Origin: Pseudomonas sp. PDM14
GTDB taxonomy: Bacteria; Pseudomonadota; Gammaproteobacteria; Pseudomonadales; Pseudomonadaceae
DNA: 64,000 nucleotides
Reading direction: 5' to 3'
Assembly: GCF_014851905.1 (NCBI RefSeq)
Contig: NZ_JACVAQ010000002.1
Coordinates: 248,001 to 312,000 of the forward strand
Below the pieces are notes generated by a model that saw only the letters and a list, made by a program, of their open reading frames with translations, was not told the origin of the DNA and did no database searches. Positions 44,706 to 57,902 of the stretch are shown here, in pieces. How positions within the stretch are numbered: the stretch's first letter is position 1; each line of letters begins with the position of its first letter. The position numbers were made by a program, and so were the translations under genes.

Positions 44706-46004
44706 ATGAAAGCCGTTGTTTTCCATGCCGTCGGAGACATCCGCCTCGACGAGGTCGCCGAACCCACACTGATCGAGCCAACCGACGCCATCATTCGCCT
44801 GACCGCCTCGGCCATCTGCGGCACCGACCTGCACTTCGTGCGGGGCACCGTCAGCCCGATGAAGCCCGGCACCATTCTCGGCCACGAAGGCGTGGGCATC
44901 GTCGAACAGCTCGGCAGCGACGTGCGCAACCTGCAGATCGGCGACCGCGTGGTGGTGCCCTCGACCATCGCCTGCGGCAACTGCGCCTATTGCCGCGCCG
45001 GCTACTACGCCCAGTGCGACGAGGCCAACCCCAACGGCAAGGAGGCCGGCACCGCCTTCTTCGGCGGCCCGGAGCCCAGTGGCCCGTTCCACGGCCTGCA
45101 GGCGGAAAAGGCGCGCATCCCCTATGCCAACATCGGCCTGATCAAGCTGCCCAGCGAGATCAGCGATGACCAGGCGATCCTGCTTTCCGACATTTTCCCC
45201 ACCGGCTATTTCGGTGCGGAAATGGCCGAGATCACCGCCGGCGATACCGTGGCGGTGTTCGGCTGCGGCCCGGTGGGACAGTTCGCCATCGCCAGCGCCA
45301 AGCTGCTCGGCGCGGCCCGGGTGTTCGCCATCGACCACCTCGACGACCGCCTGCAGATGGCCCGCCAGCAAGGTGCCGAGACCATCAACTTCGATCAGGA
45401 GGACCCGGTTGAGACGCTCAAGCGTCTCACCGCCGGGATCGGCGTGGACCGTGCCATCGATGCGGTCGGGGTCGACGCCGAGCATTCGTGTCATGCCGAC
45501 GAGCATCAGGTTGCCAGCTTCCGCAAGGAGATGGCCGAGGTCACCCCGCAAACCCATCCGGACGGCGCCAACTGGCACCCCGGCGACGCACCGAGCCAGG
45601 CCCTGCAATGGGCGGTCGAGGCGCTGGCCAAGGCTGGCACGCTGTCGATCATCGGCGTCTATCCGCAGCAGGCGCGCAACTTTCCCATCGGTACGGCGAT
45701 GAACAAGAACCTGACCATCAACATGGGTAATTGCCACCACCGCAAGTACATCCCTCTGCTCATTGACCTGGTGCTTAACAAGCGCATCGACCCGGCGAAG
45801 ATCCTCACCCAGGTCAAGCCGATGAACGACGCCATCGAGGCCTTCAAGGCCTTCGACCGCCGCGAGAGTGGCTGGATCAAGGTCGAGCTGCACCCGCAGC
45901 AGCTGAACCTGTCCGGCACTGGCAGCGAGGAAACGCTGGTCGGCGAAGCGCAGCTGGACGAGGCCATCCAGGGCTCGACCGGCAGCCCTTCGCGCCCCGC
46001 ATGA
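44706..46004 (+). CDS. Zinc-dependent alcohol dehydrogenase (formaldehyde-dehydrogenase-like)
   Basis: A 432-residue medium-chain dehydrogenase. Catalytic zinc ligands lie in SAICGTDLHF and GHEGVGIVEQ, structural zinc cysteines in CGNCAYCRAGYYAQC, and the NAD-binding loop is FGCGPVGQFAIASAK. The long insert around residues 255-300 (SCHADEHQVASF) is typical of the glutathione-independent formaldehyde dehydrogenase subgroup. A C-terminal tail of about 35 residues is unrelated and low in conservation. GAGGA precedes the ATG by 6 bases. The same gene type sits in the equivalent place in the P. aeruginosa stress cluster. The substrate is likely an aldehyde or alcohol, unproven. Confidence 0.87.
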   Translation: MKAVVFHAVGDIRLDEVAEPTLIEPTDAIIRLTASAICGTDLHFVRGTVSPMKPGTILGHEGVGIVEQLGSDVRNLQIGDRVVVPSTIACGNCAYCRAGYYAQCDEANPNGKEAGTAFFGGPEPSGPFHGLQAEKARIPYANIGLIKLPSEISDDQAILLSDIFPTGYFGAEMAEITAGDTVAVFGCGPVGQFAIASAKLLGAARVFAIDHLDDRLQMARQQGAETINFDQEDPVETLKRLTAGIGVDRAIDAVGVDAEHSCHADEHQVASFRKEMAEVTPQTHPDGANWHPGDAPSQALQWAVEALAKAGTLSIIGVYPQQARNFPIGTAMNKNLTINMGNCHHRKYIPLLIDLVLNKRIDPAKILTQVKPMNDAIEAFKAFDRRESGWIKVELHPQQLNLSGTGSEETLVGEAQLDEAIQGSTGSPSRPA

Positions 46005-46022
46005 GCAGGCAGGAAGCCGTCC

Positions 46023-46940
46023 ATGAGCAGTGATATCCGCATCGGTATTTCAGGTTGGCGCTACGCGCCATGGCGCGGGGACTTCTACCCCAAGGGCCTC
46101 ACGCACAAGCGCGAGCTGGCATTCGCCTCGCGGGCGGTCAACAGCATCGAGATCAACGGCTCGTTCTACGCTCTGCAGACCCCGCAACGCTACGCCGGCT
46201 GGTATGCGGACGTGCCCGACGACTTCGTTTTCAGCATCAAGGCGCCGCGCTACATCACCCATATCAGGCGTCTGCACGCGATCGAGGAGCCATTGGCCAA
46301 CTTCTTCGCCTCGGGCCTGTTCCAGCTCAAGCATAAGTTGGGGCCGATCCTCTGGCAGTTCCCGCCCAGCTTCGCCTTCGACGAGACGCTGTTCGACGAA
46401 TTCCTCCAGCAGCTGCCCGCTGACGGCGCCGCCGCCAAGCGCTGCGCGCGGCACTGCGACGCACGCATGGCGACAGATGATTACCTGGCCATTCCCGGCG
46501 AGCAGCGCCTGCGTCACGCCGTGGAAATTCGCAACGACAGCTTCCTCACGCCCATCTTCGTCGAACAGCTACGCCGGCACAAAGTGGCGCTGGTCGTGGC
46601 CGATACCGCTGGCAAATGGCCGTATATCGAGGACCTCACCGCCGACTTCGTCTACCTGCGGCTGCATGGCGACAAGAAGCTCTACAGCAGCGGTTATTCG
46701 GAGACCGCGCTGCAACGCTGGTGTGAACGCATTGACCTGTGGCGCCAGGGCCGGCAGCCGGACGACGCCCACCTGATCAAGGAACGCGGCGGCAAGGGCC
46801 GCAATGCTCGCGACATCTACTGCTACTTCGACAACGATGTGAAGGTGCGTGCGCCCTACGATGCGCGGCGCCTGCTGGAGAAACTCGGCCTGGCGGACAC
46901 GCTCGACGCGGTGCCTGGCCAACTGCAGGGAGCCGCCTGA
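46023..46940 (+). CDS. DUF72-family protein (YecE-like)
   Basis: A 305-residue TIM-barrel-type protein of the DUF72 family, recognised from [19 protein letters not shown] at the N-terminus, [19 protein letters not shown], and [19 protein letters not shown] near residue 220. Most members have no proven biochemical function. It lies 18 bases after the alcohol dehydrogenase and its stop overlaps the next ATG by one base, so it belongs to this five-gene operon. Cytoplasmic by sequence. Confidence 0.82.
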   Translation: MSSDIRIGISGWRYAPWRGDFYPKGLTHKRELAFASRAVNSIEINGSFYALQTPQRYAGWYADVPDDFVFSIKAPRYITHIRRLHAIEEPLANFFASGLFQLKHKLGPILWQFPPSFAFDETLFDEFLQQLPADGAAAKRCARHCDARMATDDYLAIPGEQRLRHAVEIRNDSFLTPIFVEQLRRHKVALVVADTAGKWPYIEDLTADFVYLRLHGDKKLYSSGYSETALQRWCERIDLWRQGRQPDDAHLIKERGGKGRNARDIYCYFDNDVKVRAPYDARRLLEKLGLADTLDAVPGQLQGAA

Positions 46941-47722
46941 TGCAAACCTCACCCATGCTCCACCTGGTCGGCAAGAACCAGGCGGTGAATACGCTCAAGG
47001 TGTTGACGGTGAATACCCACAAGGGCTTCACCTTCTTCAACCGTCGTTTCATCCTGCCCGAACTGCGCGAGGCGGTGCGCACCACCGGCGCCGACGTTGT
47101 CTTTTTGCAGGAAGTGCTCGGCGCTCACCAGCGCCACGCCAAACGCTTCGACAACTGGCCGCAGACGCCGCACTACGAATTCCTCGCCGACAGCATGTGG
47201 ACCGAGTTCGCCTACGGCCGCAACGCCGTGTACCCCGATGGCGACCACGGCAACGCGCTGCTGTCGAAATTCCCCATCCTGCGCCACGAGAACCTCGACG
47301 TGTCCATCAGTGGCAACGAAGAGGAACGCGGCCTGCTGCACTCGGTGCTCGACGTGCCCGGCCATGAAGTGCATGCCATCTGCGTGCACCTGGGCCTGCG
47401 CGAGTCGCACCGCCAGCAGCAGCTGCAACTGCTCTGCGATGTGGTCGCCGGCCTGCCGGCGGATGCTCCGGTGATCGTCGCCGGGGACTTCAATGACTGG
47501 CGCCTGCGCGCCGATGCCGTGCTCGCCCGCCAGGGCCTCAAGGAAGTTTTCGTCAGCCAGCACGGTGCACCGGCCAGGAGCTTTCCGGCGCGCTGGCCGC
47601 TGCTGTGCCTGGACCGCATCTACGTGCGCAACGTGCAAACCCGCAACCCGATCGTGCTTTCAACCCGTCCATGGTCGCACCTCTCCGACCATGCGCCGCT
47701 CGCTGTGGAGATACACCTATGA
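46940..47722 (+). CDS. Endonuclease/exonuclease/phosphatase-family protein (YbhP-like)
   Basis: A 260-residue EEP-fold protein. The metal-binding and catalytic motifs are in order: [18 protein letters not shown] (Glu), [19 protein letters not shown] (GDxN) and the terminal SDHAPL. Members hydrolyse phosphodiesters in nucleic acids or phospholipids. Its linkage to a cardiolipin synthase (4-base overlap) and a YbhN-like membrane protein repeats the E. coli ybhP-clsB-ybhN operon, so a phospholipid-related phosphodiesterase role is more likely than DNA repair. Confidence 0.83.
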   Translation: MQTSPMLHLVGKNQAVNTLKVLTVNTHKGFTFFNRRFILPELREAVRTTGADVVFLQEVLGAHQRHAKRFDNWPQTPHYEFLADSMWTEFAYGRNAVYPDGDHGNALLSKFPILRHENLDVSISGNEEERGLLHSVLDVPGHEVHAICVHLGLRESHRQQQLQLLCDVVAGLPADAPVIVAGDFNDWRLRADAVLARQGLKEVFVSQHGAPARSFPARWPLLCLDRIYVRNVQTRNPIVLSTRPWSHLSDHAPLAVEIHL

Positions 47723-48936
47723 GTTACGAATGGCGCGACGGCAACCAGGTCGAGCTGCTGATCAACGGCGAGGAGTTCTACCCTCGCGTGTTCGAGGCAA
47801 TCCGCACTGCGCGCAAGGAAGTGCTGCTGGAAACCTTCATCATCTTCGAGGACAAGGTCGGTGCCGAGCTGCAACAGGCGCTGATCCAGGCCGCCGGCAA
47901 TGGCGCCCGCGTGGAGATCACCGTGGACGGCTACGGCACCGCGGACCTCAGCGCGCCGTTCCTCGCCGAGATGATCGAAGCCGGGGTCAAGATCCACATG
48001 TTCGACCCCAGCCCGCGGGTGCTTGGCATGCGCACCAACCTGTTTCGCCGCCTGCACCGCAAGGTCGTGGTGGTCGACGCCGAACTGGCGTTCATCGGCG
48101 GCATCAACTATTCCGCCGACCACCTCGGCGATTTCGGGCCGATGGCCAAGCAGGATTACGCCGTGGCGGTGCGCGGGCCGATTGTCGCTGACATCCACCG
48201 CGATACCCTGCAGATGCTCAGCCCGGCCGAGCGTGACAGCAGCAAGCTGACGCCGGTGACGCGCCACGCCGGCGACTCGCGGATTCGCCTGTCGGTGCGC
48301 GACAACGACGAGCGCAACGACGACATCGAAAAGCAGTACCTGGATGCCATGCGCAACGCCCAGCACCGCATGGTGATCGCCAACGCGTATTTCTTTCCCG
48401 GCTACCGGCTGATCCGCGAAATGCGCAACGCCTCGCGCCGCGGGGTCAAGGTCACCCTGATCCTCCAGGGCCAGCCAGACATGCCCTGGGCCCGTGGTTT
48501 CTCGCGCCTGCTGTACAACTACCTGCTGCGCGAAGGCATCACCATTTACGAGTACTGCCAGCGCCCGCTGCACGGCAAGGTCGCGCTGATCGACCGCGAG
48601 TGGTCGACCGTGGGTTCGAGCAACCTCGACCCGCTGAGCCTGTCGCTGAACCTGGAAGCCAACCTGATCATCCGTGATCCCGCATTCAACCAGCGCCTGT
48701 ACGACCACCTGATCAACCTGGCCTCCGAACACTGCAAGCCGATCAGCCTGGAGCGGATTCTGCGTGGCTACTGGTGGCGCGCGCCGATCATCTTCCTCAG
48801 CTTCCACTTCCTGCGCCATTTCCCGGCCATTGCCGGCTGGCTACCGGCGCATACGCCAAAGCTGAAATCGCTGAAGACCGTGGCCATCAATGATGGCACC
48901 AGCGAAGTGTGTTTCGAACAGGAGAAGGTGTCATGA
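47719..48936 (+). CDS. clsB: Cardiolipin synthase ClsB-like (phospholipase D family)
   Basis: A 405-residue enzyme with two HKD motifs: HRKVVVVD beginning at residue 113 and HGKVALID beginning at residue 285, each followed by the G-G/S spacing of phospholipase D enzymes. It lacks the two N-terminal membrane helices of ClsA, as ClsB does, and has a hydrophobic C-terminal helix near [14 protein letters not shown]. ClsB makes cardiolipin or phosphatidylglycerol by transphosphatidylation at the inner membrane. The ATG at 47719 overlaps the previous stop. Cardiolipin content rises under osmotic stress, which fits the setting. Confidence 0.9.
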   Translation: MSYEWRDGNQVELLINGEEFYPRVFEAIRTARKEVLLETFIIFEDKVGAELQQALIQAAGNGARVEITVDGYGTADLSAPFLAEMIEAGVKIHMFDPSPRVLGMRTNLFRRLHRKVVVVDAELAFIGGINYSADHLGDFGPMAKQDYAVAVRGPIVADIHRDTLQMLSPAERDSSKLTPVTRHAGDSRIRLSVRDNDERNDDIEKQYLDAMRNAQHRMVIANAYFFPGYRLIREMRNASRRGVKVTLILQGQPDMPWARGFSRLLYNYLLREGITIYEYCQRPLHGKVALIDREWSTVGSSNLDPLSLSLNLEANLIIRDPAFNQRLYDHLINLASEHCKPISLERILRGYWWRAPIIFLSFHFLRHFPAIAGWLPAHTPKLKSLKTVAINDGTSEVCFEQEKVS

Positions 48937-49979
48937 GCACGGATGCGCAAGAAGACGCCAAGCAGAACCCGAAAAGCAGCCGCCGGGCCACGCAGATCCG
49001 CTGGGCCAAGCGCGCGCTGAACCTGCTGTTCTTCATCCTGGTGCCGGTGTTGCTGTTCATGCTGGTGAAGAATCTGGAATGGAACGAGGTCAAGGATGCG
49101 ATCCAGGGCTACAGCGCACCGATCCTGCTGGCATGCGTGGCGATCACCGCGCTCAGCTTTACCATCTTCAGCAGCTACGACCTGCTGGGTCGGGTCTATG
49201 TGAAGCACACCCTGCCCGCGCGGCAGATCATGCCGGTGGGCTTCGTCGCCTACGCCTTCAACCTCAATCTCAGCTCCTGGGTCGGTGCCATCGCCCTGCG
49301 CTACCGGCTCTATTCGCGCCTGGGCCTGGACGTGCCGACCATCACCAAGGTGCTGACCTTCAGCCTGGTGACCAACTGGCTGGGCTACATGATCATGGCC
49401 GGCGGCGTATTCGCCCTGCGCCTGGTCGACTTGCCGGAGGGCTGGGCAATCGGCGTCACCGGCCTGCAGCTGATCGGCTTCGCCCTGCTGGCCGTGTCCG
49501 CCACCTACCTGCTGGCCTGCCGCTTTGCCAAGCGCCGCGCCTGGAGTTTTCGCGACCACGAACTGACCCTGCCATCACTGCGCCTGGCCCTTAGCCAGGC
49601 CGGGCTGGCCATGCTCAACTGGTCGCTGTCCTCGCTGCTGGTGTTCCTCCTGCTGCCCGAGGGCGTCACCTACCCCACCGTGCTCGGCATCATGCTGATC
49701 AGCAGCATCGCTGGCGTTATCACCCACATTCCCGCCGGCCTCGGTGTGCTGGAAGCAGTGTTCATCGCCATGCTCCAGCATCAGGTGTCAAAAGGGGCGG
49801 TACTTGCCGCGCTGATCGGCTACCGGGCGATCTACCTGCTGCTGCCGCTGGCGGTGGCCGTCGGTGTCTACCTGGTCCTGGAAAAGCGCGCGAAGAAACT
49901 GCGCGCGCAGCAGGATTCGAGCAAAGCAGGCGGGAAGCCTGATAACCAGGACAGCAAGGCCAACGCGGTGGAAGCCTGA
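48933..49979 (+). CDS. YbhN-like flippase/lysylphosphatidylglycerol-synthase-type membrane protein
   Basis: A 348-residue integral membrane protein of the LPG-synthase TM/UPF0104 family, with about eight hydrophobic segments from residue 28 to 325. Family blocks include AYAFNLNLSSWVGAIALRYR and THIPAGLGVLEAVFIAML. It has only the flippase-like membrane domain and no aminoacyl-transferase domain. ATG 48933 overlaps the clsB stop by four bases. The E. coli relative YbhN is linked to phospholipid or intermembrane lipid movement; here it presumably handles the product of ClsB. The basic/Gln-rich C-terminus is cytoplasmic. REP elements follow. Confidence 0.85.
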   Translation: MSTDAQEDAKQNPKSSRRATQIRWAKRALNLLFFILVPVLLFMLVKNLEWNEVKDAIQGYSAPILLACVAITALSFTIFSSYDLLGRVYVKHTLPARQIMPVGFVAYAFNLNLSSWVGAIALRYRLYSRLGLDVPTITKVLTFSLVTNWLGYMIMAGGVFALRLVDLPEGWAIGVTGLQLIGFALLAVSATYLLACRFAKRRAWSFRDHELTLPSLRLALSQAGLAMLNWSLSSLLVFLLLPEGVTYPTVLGIMLISSIAGVITHIPAGLGVLEAVFIAMLQHQVSKGAVLAALIGYRAIYLLLPLAVAVGVYLVLEKRAKKLRAQQDSSKAGGKPDNQDSKANAVEA

Positions 49980-50018
49980 GCTGGTTCTCGAATGATGTGT
50001 CCAGATGCAGCGAGGCTG

Positions 50019-50036
50019 GGGGGGCTGAAGCCCACC
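50019..50036. repeat. Short palindromic repeat after the YbhN-like gene
   Basis: GGGC-TGAA-GCCC flanked by G and C runs and ending CCACCCTAC resembles another dispersed Pseudomonas intergenic repeat (GTGGGCTGAAGCCCACC type). Confidence 0.5.
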
Positions 50037-50061
50037 CTACTCACAGAAGCTCGCACCAACT

Positions 50062-50166
50062 GATCGTTCCCACGCTCCGCGTGGGAGCGCCACACGCTGC
50101 CGGACGTTACGGACGCAGAGCGTCCTCGTCCTCGGATGCATTCCCACGCGGAGCGCGGGAACGATC
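50062..50166. repeat. 105-base palindromic REP-type element between convergent operons
   Basis: GATCGTTCCCACGCTCCGCG at the left end and its near-perfect inverse at the right end (50140-50166) flank a central GGACGCAGAGCGTCC hairpin (50111-50125). This three-hairpin design is a common Pseudomonas intergenic repeat. It separates the YbhN-like gene from the convergent glgB and may stop transcription from both sides. Confidence 0.85.
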
Positions 50167-50183
50167 AAGCTGCAGCACCATCC

Positions 50184-52372
50184 CTAGCGCTCAACCGGGC
50201 GCAGGATCAATGCACCCAGCGGCGGCAGATCGAGCACCAGCGAGTGGTTCTCGCCGTGGCTGATCAGCTCCTCGGCCTGCACCTCGCCCTGGGTGCCGGC
50301 GTTGGAACCGCTGTACTGCTCGGCATCACTGTTCAGTGCCACCGCCCAGGTGCCGCCCAGCGGCACGCCGATGCGATAACCCGGCCGCGGCTCCGGAGTG
50401 AAGTTGTGCACCACCAGCAGCGGTGAGCCGTCCTGGCCCAGGCGCAGCCAGGCGTAGACACTGTTGCTCTGGTCGTCGCCAATCAGCCAGCGGAAGCCTT
50501 CGGCGCGGCCGTCCTGCTGGTACAGCGCCGGCTCGTGGCGCAGCAGGTAGTTGAGATCGCGTAGCAGGCCCTGTACGCCCTGATGCTCGGAATAGCGCAG
50601 CAGGTACCAGTCGAGCTGGGCATCGTGGTTCCACTCGCGCCACTGGCCGAATTCGCAGCCCATGAACAGCAGCTTCTTGCCGGGATGGCTCCACATGAAG
50701 CTGAAGTACAGGCGCAGGTTGGCGAATTTCTGCCAGCGGTCGCCGGGCATCTTGTCCAGCAGCGAGCGCTTGCCGTGCACCACTTCGTCATGGGAGATCG
50801 GCAGGATGAACTGCTCGGAGAAGGCGTAGAGCAGGCCGAACGTCAGTTGGTGGTGATGATGGCTGCGATGCAGCGGGTCTTCGCTGGCGTACTTGAGGCT
50901 GTCGTGCATCCAGCCCATGTTCCACTTGTAGGCGAAGCCGAGGCCACCTTCACGGGTCGGGCTGCTTACGCCGGGCCAGGCGGTGGACTCCTCGGCGATC
51001 ACCAAGGCGCCCGGCACCTCGGTGGCGACCACGTCGTTGAGGTGGCGGATGAAGTCGATGGCTTCGAGGTTCTCGCGACCGCCGTGGCGGTTGGGGATCC
51101 ACTCGCCGGCCTTGCGCGAGTAGTCGCGGTAGAGCATCGAGGCCACCGCATCCACGCGCAGCCCGTCGATGTGATAGGCGCGCAGCCAGTGCAGCGCCGA
51201 GGCCAGCATGAAGCCATGCACCTCGTTGCGGCCGAGGTTGTAGATGTAGGTGTCCCAGTCCTGGTGGAAGCCCTCGAACGGGTTTTCGTATTCGTACAGC
51301 GCGGTGCCATCGAAGCGGCCGAGGCCGTGGCCGTCGGTGGGGAAATGCGCCGGCACCCAGTCGAGAATCACGCCGATGCCGGCCTGGTGGCACTCGTCGA
51401 TGAAGGCAGCGAAATCCTGCGGGCTGCCGTAGCGCGACGTCGGCGCGAACTGCGACAGCGGCTGGTAGCCCCAGGAACCACCGAACGGGTGTTCCATGAT
51501 CGGCAACAGCTCGATGTGGGTGAAGCCCATGTCCAGCACATAGGGAATCAGCTGCTCGCCCAGTTCGTGCCAGCTCAGTGGGCGGGCACTTTCGTCTTCG
51601 CCGGCGTGGCGCCAGGAGCCGGCGTGCACCTCGTAGATCGACAGCGGCCGGTCGTGGCCCTGGCGCTCGCGGCGGCTGTCCATCCATTCGCTGTCATGCC
51701 AGTCGAACGCCAGCGGCGCCGACACCACCGAGCCGGTGGCCGGTGGCAGTTCGGTGGCCAGGGCGACCGGGTCGGCCTTGTGCGGCAGCAGCCCGCCATG
51801 CCCGAGGATTTCGTACTTGTACACCTCGCCTGCACCCAGGCGCGGCACGAACAGTTCCCAGACGCCACTTGGGTAGCGCTGGCGCATGACATGGCGGCGA
51901 CCGTCCCAGCCATTGAAGTGGCCGACCACCGAGACGCGCCTCGCGTTCGGCGCCCACACGGCGAAACGCACGCCGTCGATGCCCTCGTGGGTGGCGAGCT
52001 GCGCGCCGAAGCTCTTGCCCAGCTCGCGGTGGTTGCCCTCGGCGAACAGGTACAGGTCCATTTCGCCGAGCAGCGGGCCGAAGGCATAGGGGTCTTCGGT
52101 TTCCTGGGTGCCTTCGCCCCAGTGGATGCGGTAGCGATACGGCTGCTGATGGTCCAGGCGCAGGGTGAACAGGCCCGGCGTCTCGCTCTGGGTCATTTCG
52201 CCGATCACCGCGCCGCTACCGGCACTGAGCAACTCGATGCGCAAAGCGCCCGGCTGGTAGGTGCGCACCAGCAGTCCCTGGCCATCCTCGTGCGGGCCGA
52301 GGAAGGCGAAGGGATCGCGGTGCTCGCCGCGCACCAGCGCCTCGATGTCCGCGCGCTGGCTGTCGTCATGAC

Positions 52373-52376
<4 letters not shown>
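50184..52376 (-). CDS. glgB: Glycogen branching enzyme GlgB
   Basis: A 730-residue GH13_9 enzyme that creates alpha-1,6 branches in alpha-glucan. It has two N-terminal beta-sandwich modules (about 1-110 and 115-215, the long type), then the barrel with nucleophile Asp409 in [19 protein letters not shown] and acid/base Glu462 in [18 protein letters not shown] carries the third acid. It branches the linear chains made by GlgE or GlgA. Its start overlaps the treS-maltokinase stop by 4 bases and it is the last gene of the glgE operon. Confidence 0.95.
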
Positions 52377-55675
<3,299 letters not shown>

Positions 55676-55700
55676 GCGTTGCTCCCTCGTTTCGTGTGGC

Positions 55701-57713
55701 TCAGCCAGCGGCGCGAATGCGCCAGATGCCGAATGGCAGGTGCCAGGGTTCGATGCGCATCCACTGGGTCTTGCCGTGCCAGGTCCAGGTGTGGCCGTTC
55801 ATCAGATCCTCGCCGTGGGTCACGGCGTCCTCGGGCAGGCCCAGCTCCCACAGCGGCAGCTCGAAGTGCGCTTCCTGGGCGTTGACCGGGTCGAGGCTGA
55901 TGGCGACCAGGATGAAATTGCTGCGGTCCTCGGTGCGTTTACCGAAGTAGAGGATGTTGTCGTTCCACGCCGTGTAGGCCTGGAAGCCAAGGTGGGTCTG
56001 CAGCGCCGGGTTCTGCCGGCGGATGCGGTTGAGCTGGGCGATCTCGCCGATGATGTTGCCGGGCGCGTGGTAGTCGCGCGGGCGGATCTCGTACTTCTCG
56101 GAGTTGAAGTACTCCTCCTTGCCCGGCACCGGCTCGGCTTCGCACAGCTCGAAGCCCGAATACATGCCCCACAGCCCGGAGCCCATGGTCGCCAGCGCGG
56201 CGCGAATGAGAAAACCCGGGCGCCCGCTGGTGTGCAGGAAGAACGGGTTGATGTCCGGCGTATTGACGAAGAAGTTCGGCCGGTAGCAATCACGCCATGG
56301 CGGCTGGTTGAGTTCGGTGAAGTAGCTTTCCAGCTCCTTCTTGGTGTTGCGCCAGGTGAAGTAGGTGTAGCTCTGGCTGAAGCCGAGCTTGCCCAGGCGC
56401 GCCATCATCGCCGGACGGGTGAAGGCCTCGGCGAGGAACATGACCTTGGGGTGATGGGCACGCACATCGGCGATCAGCCATTCCCAGAACGGCAGCGGCT
56501 TGGTGTGCGGGTTGTCGACGCGGAACAGGCTGACGCCCTGCTCCACCCAGCCGACCACCACATCACGCAGGGCCAGCCACAGGTCGGGAATCGAGTCTTC
56601 GGCATAGAAGTCGACGTTGACGATGTCCTCGTACTTCTTCGGCGGGTTCTCGGCGTGGCGGATGGTGCCGTCCGGGCGCCAGGTGAACCAGCCCGGATGC
56701 TCCTGCAGCCAGGGGTGATCCGGCGAGCATTGGATGGCGAAGTCGAGGGCGATCTCCAGGCCCTGGGAGCGCGCGGCGTCCACCAGTTCGCGAAAATCCT
56801 CCATGCTGCCGAGCTGCGGGTGCACCGCCTCGTGGCCGCCGTCGGCGCTGCCGATGGCGTACGGACTGCCGGGGTCGTCCGGCCCGGCCTTTAGCGAATT
56901 GTTCGGGCCCTTGCGGTGGGCACGGCCGATGGGGTGGATCGGCGGGAAATACAGCACGTCGAAGCCCATGGCGTTGATGTCGGGCAGGCGCTTGATCACA
57001 TCGCGAAAGGTGCCGTGGCGCGTGGGATCGTCGGTTTCCGAGCGCGGGAACAGCTCGTACCAGCTGGCGAACTGTGCCAGCGGCCGCTCCACCTCGACCG
57101 GAAACAGCCGGCTGCGGGTCAGGTGCGGGCGGGCATCGGTGCGGGCCATCAGCTCCACGCTGGATTCGGCCAACAGCAGCTTGACGCTGTCCTCGACCGA
57201 CGCGCTCTCGTCCAGTTGCACCTTCAGGCTCTGCAACTCGTCTGCCTGCTCGCCGCTGGAAGTGCGGGCAATCGCCTTGTCCAGCAGCAGTGCGCCTTCC
57301 TGCAGCTCCAGCTTGACCGGCACGCCGGCGGAGAACTTCTTCATCAGTTCGTAGGCGTAAGTGGCGTACTCGTCCCACCAGGCCTCGATGACGTAGACCA
57401 CGCGGCCCACCTGGGTCGGCACGAAGCGGCCCTGCCAGCGGTCGTTGCCGAGGTTTTCCAGTGGTACCGCGTTCCAGTGCTCCTGGGACACCAGGCGCCA
57501 GAGCAGGCGCGCCGCCAGCTTGTCGTGGCCGTCGGCGAAGATCACCGCGTTGACTTGGACCTCGCCCCCGACCACGCCCTTGGCGGCGAAACGCCCGCCT
57601 TCGACCGCCGGCTCCACGGCCTCGATGGCGATGCGCGGCAGCGCGACGGCCTCTTCCAGCTGCACTTCGCCAACGAGATGGCCGGTGGGCTTGCTGAGGT
57701 TGTCTGGCTGCAT
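55701..57713 (-). CDS. glgE: Alpha-1,4-glucan:maltose-1-phosphate maltosyltransferase GlgE
   Basis: A 670-residue GH13_3 transferase that adds maltosyl units from maltose-1-phosphate to alpha-glucan. The N-terminal beta domain and S-domain insert (about 1-220) precede the barrel: YFPPIHPIGRAHRKGPNN, nucleophile Asp400 in SLFRVDNPHTKP and acid/base Glu429 in FLAEAFTRP; TPDINP contains the third acid. ATG 57713 is chosen because GAGGAG lies upstream (9 bases) and the family start follows; the frame is open further but unrelated. First gene of glgE-treS-glgB; an AlgU-like promoter lies about 130 bases upstream. Confidence 0.94.
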   Translation of the reverse strand: MQPDNLSKPTGHLVGEVQLEEAVALPRIAIEAVEPAVEGGRFAAKGVVGGEVQVNAVIFADGHDKLAARLLWRLVSQEHWNAVPLENLGNDRWQGRFVPTQVGRVVYVIEAWWDEYATYAYELMKKFSAGVPVKLELQEGALLLDKAIARTSSGEQADELQSLKVQLDESASVEDSVKLLLAESSVELMARTDARPHLTRSRLFPVEVERPLAQFASWYELFPRSETDDPTRHGTFRDVIKRLPDINAMGFDVLYFPPIHPIGRAHRKGPNNSLKAGPDDPGSPYAIGSADGGHEAVHPQLGSMEDFRELVDAARSQGLEIALDFAIQCSPDHPWLQEHPGWFTWRPDGTIRHAENPPKKYEDIVNVDFYAEDSIPDLWLALRDVVVGWVEQGVSLFRVDNPHTKPLPFWEWLIADVRAHHPKVMFLAEAFTRPAMMARLGKLGFSQSYTYFTWRNTKKELESYFTELNQPPWRDCYRPNFFVNTPDINPFFLHTSGRPGFLIRAALATMGSGLWGMYSGFELCEAEPVPGKEEYFNSEKYEIRPRDYHAPGNIIGEIAQLNRIRRQNPALQTHLGFQAYTAWNDNILYFGKRTEDRSNFILVAISLDPVNAQEAHFELPLWELGLPEDAVTHGEDLMNGHTWTWHGKTQWMRIEPWHLPFGIWRIRAAG

Positions 57714-57840
57714 CGGATCTGACTCCTCACGTCCTTGGACGCACATGTGAGCAGGGCCCGAGCGACACGAAGCCACCCGGGCAATCTGGAGAGGTGCGGG
57801 AAGGAAATTCCGCGCCCGCCGTTCCGGCCGGGCTACTAGT

Positions 57841-57868
57841 TCCGAACCTTTTTCGCGGGCAAAAGTTC
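57841..57868 (-). promoter_or_regulatory. Candidate AlgU (RpoE-type) promoter for glgE-treS-glgB
   Basis: On the minus strand GAACTT (57868-57863), 17-base spacer, TCGGA (57845-57841): the -35 hexamer is perfect and the -10 pentamer matches TCTGA at four of five. A transcript would start near 57835 and carry a leader of about 120 bases. Confidence 0.5.
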
Positions 57869-57902
57869 AGGCCGATTTGCCGTCTGCGCCGCGGCCTGGC
57901 GC

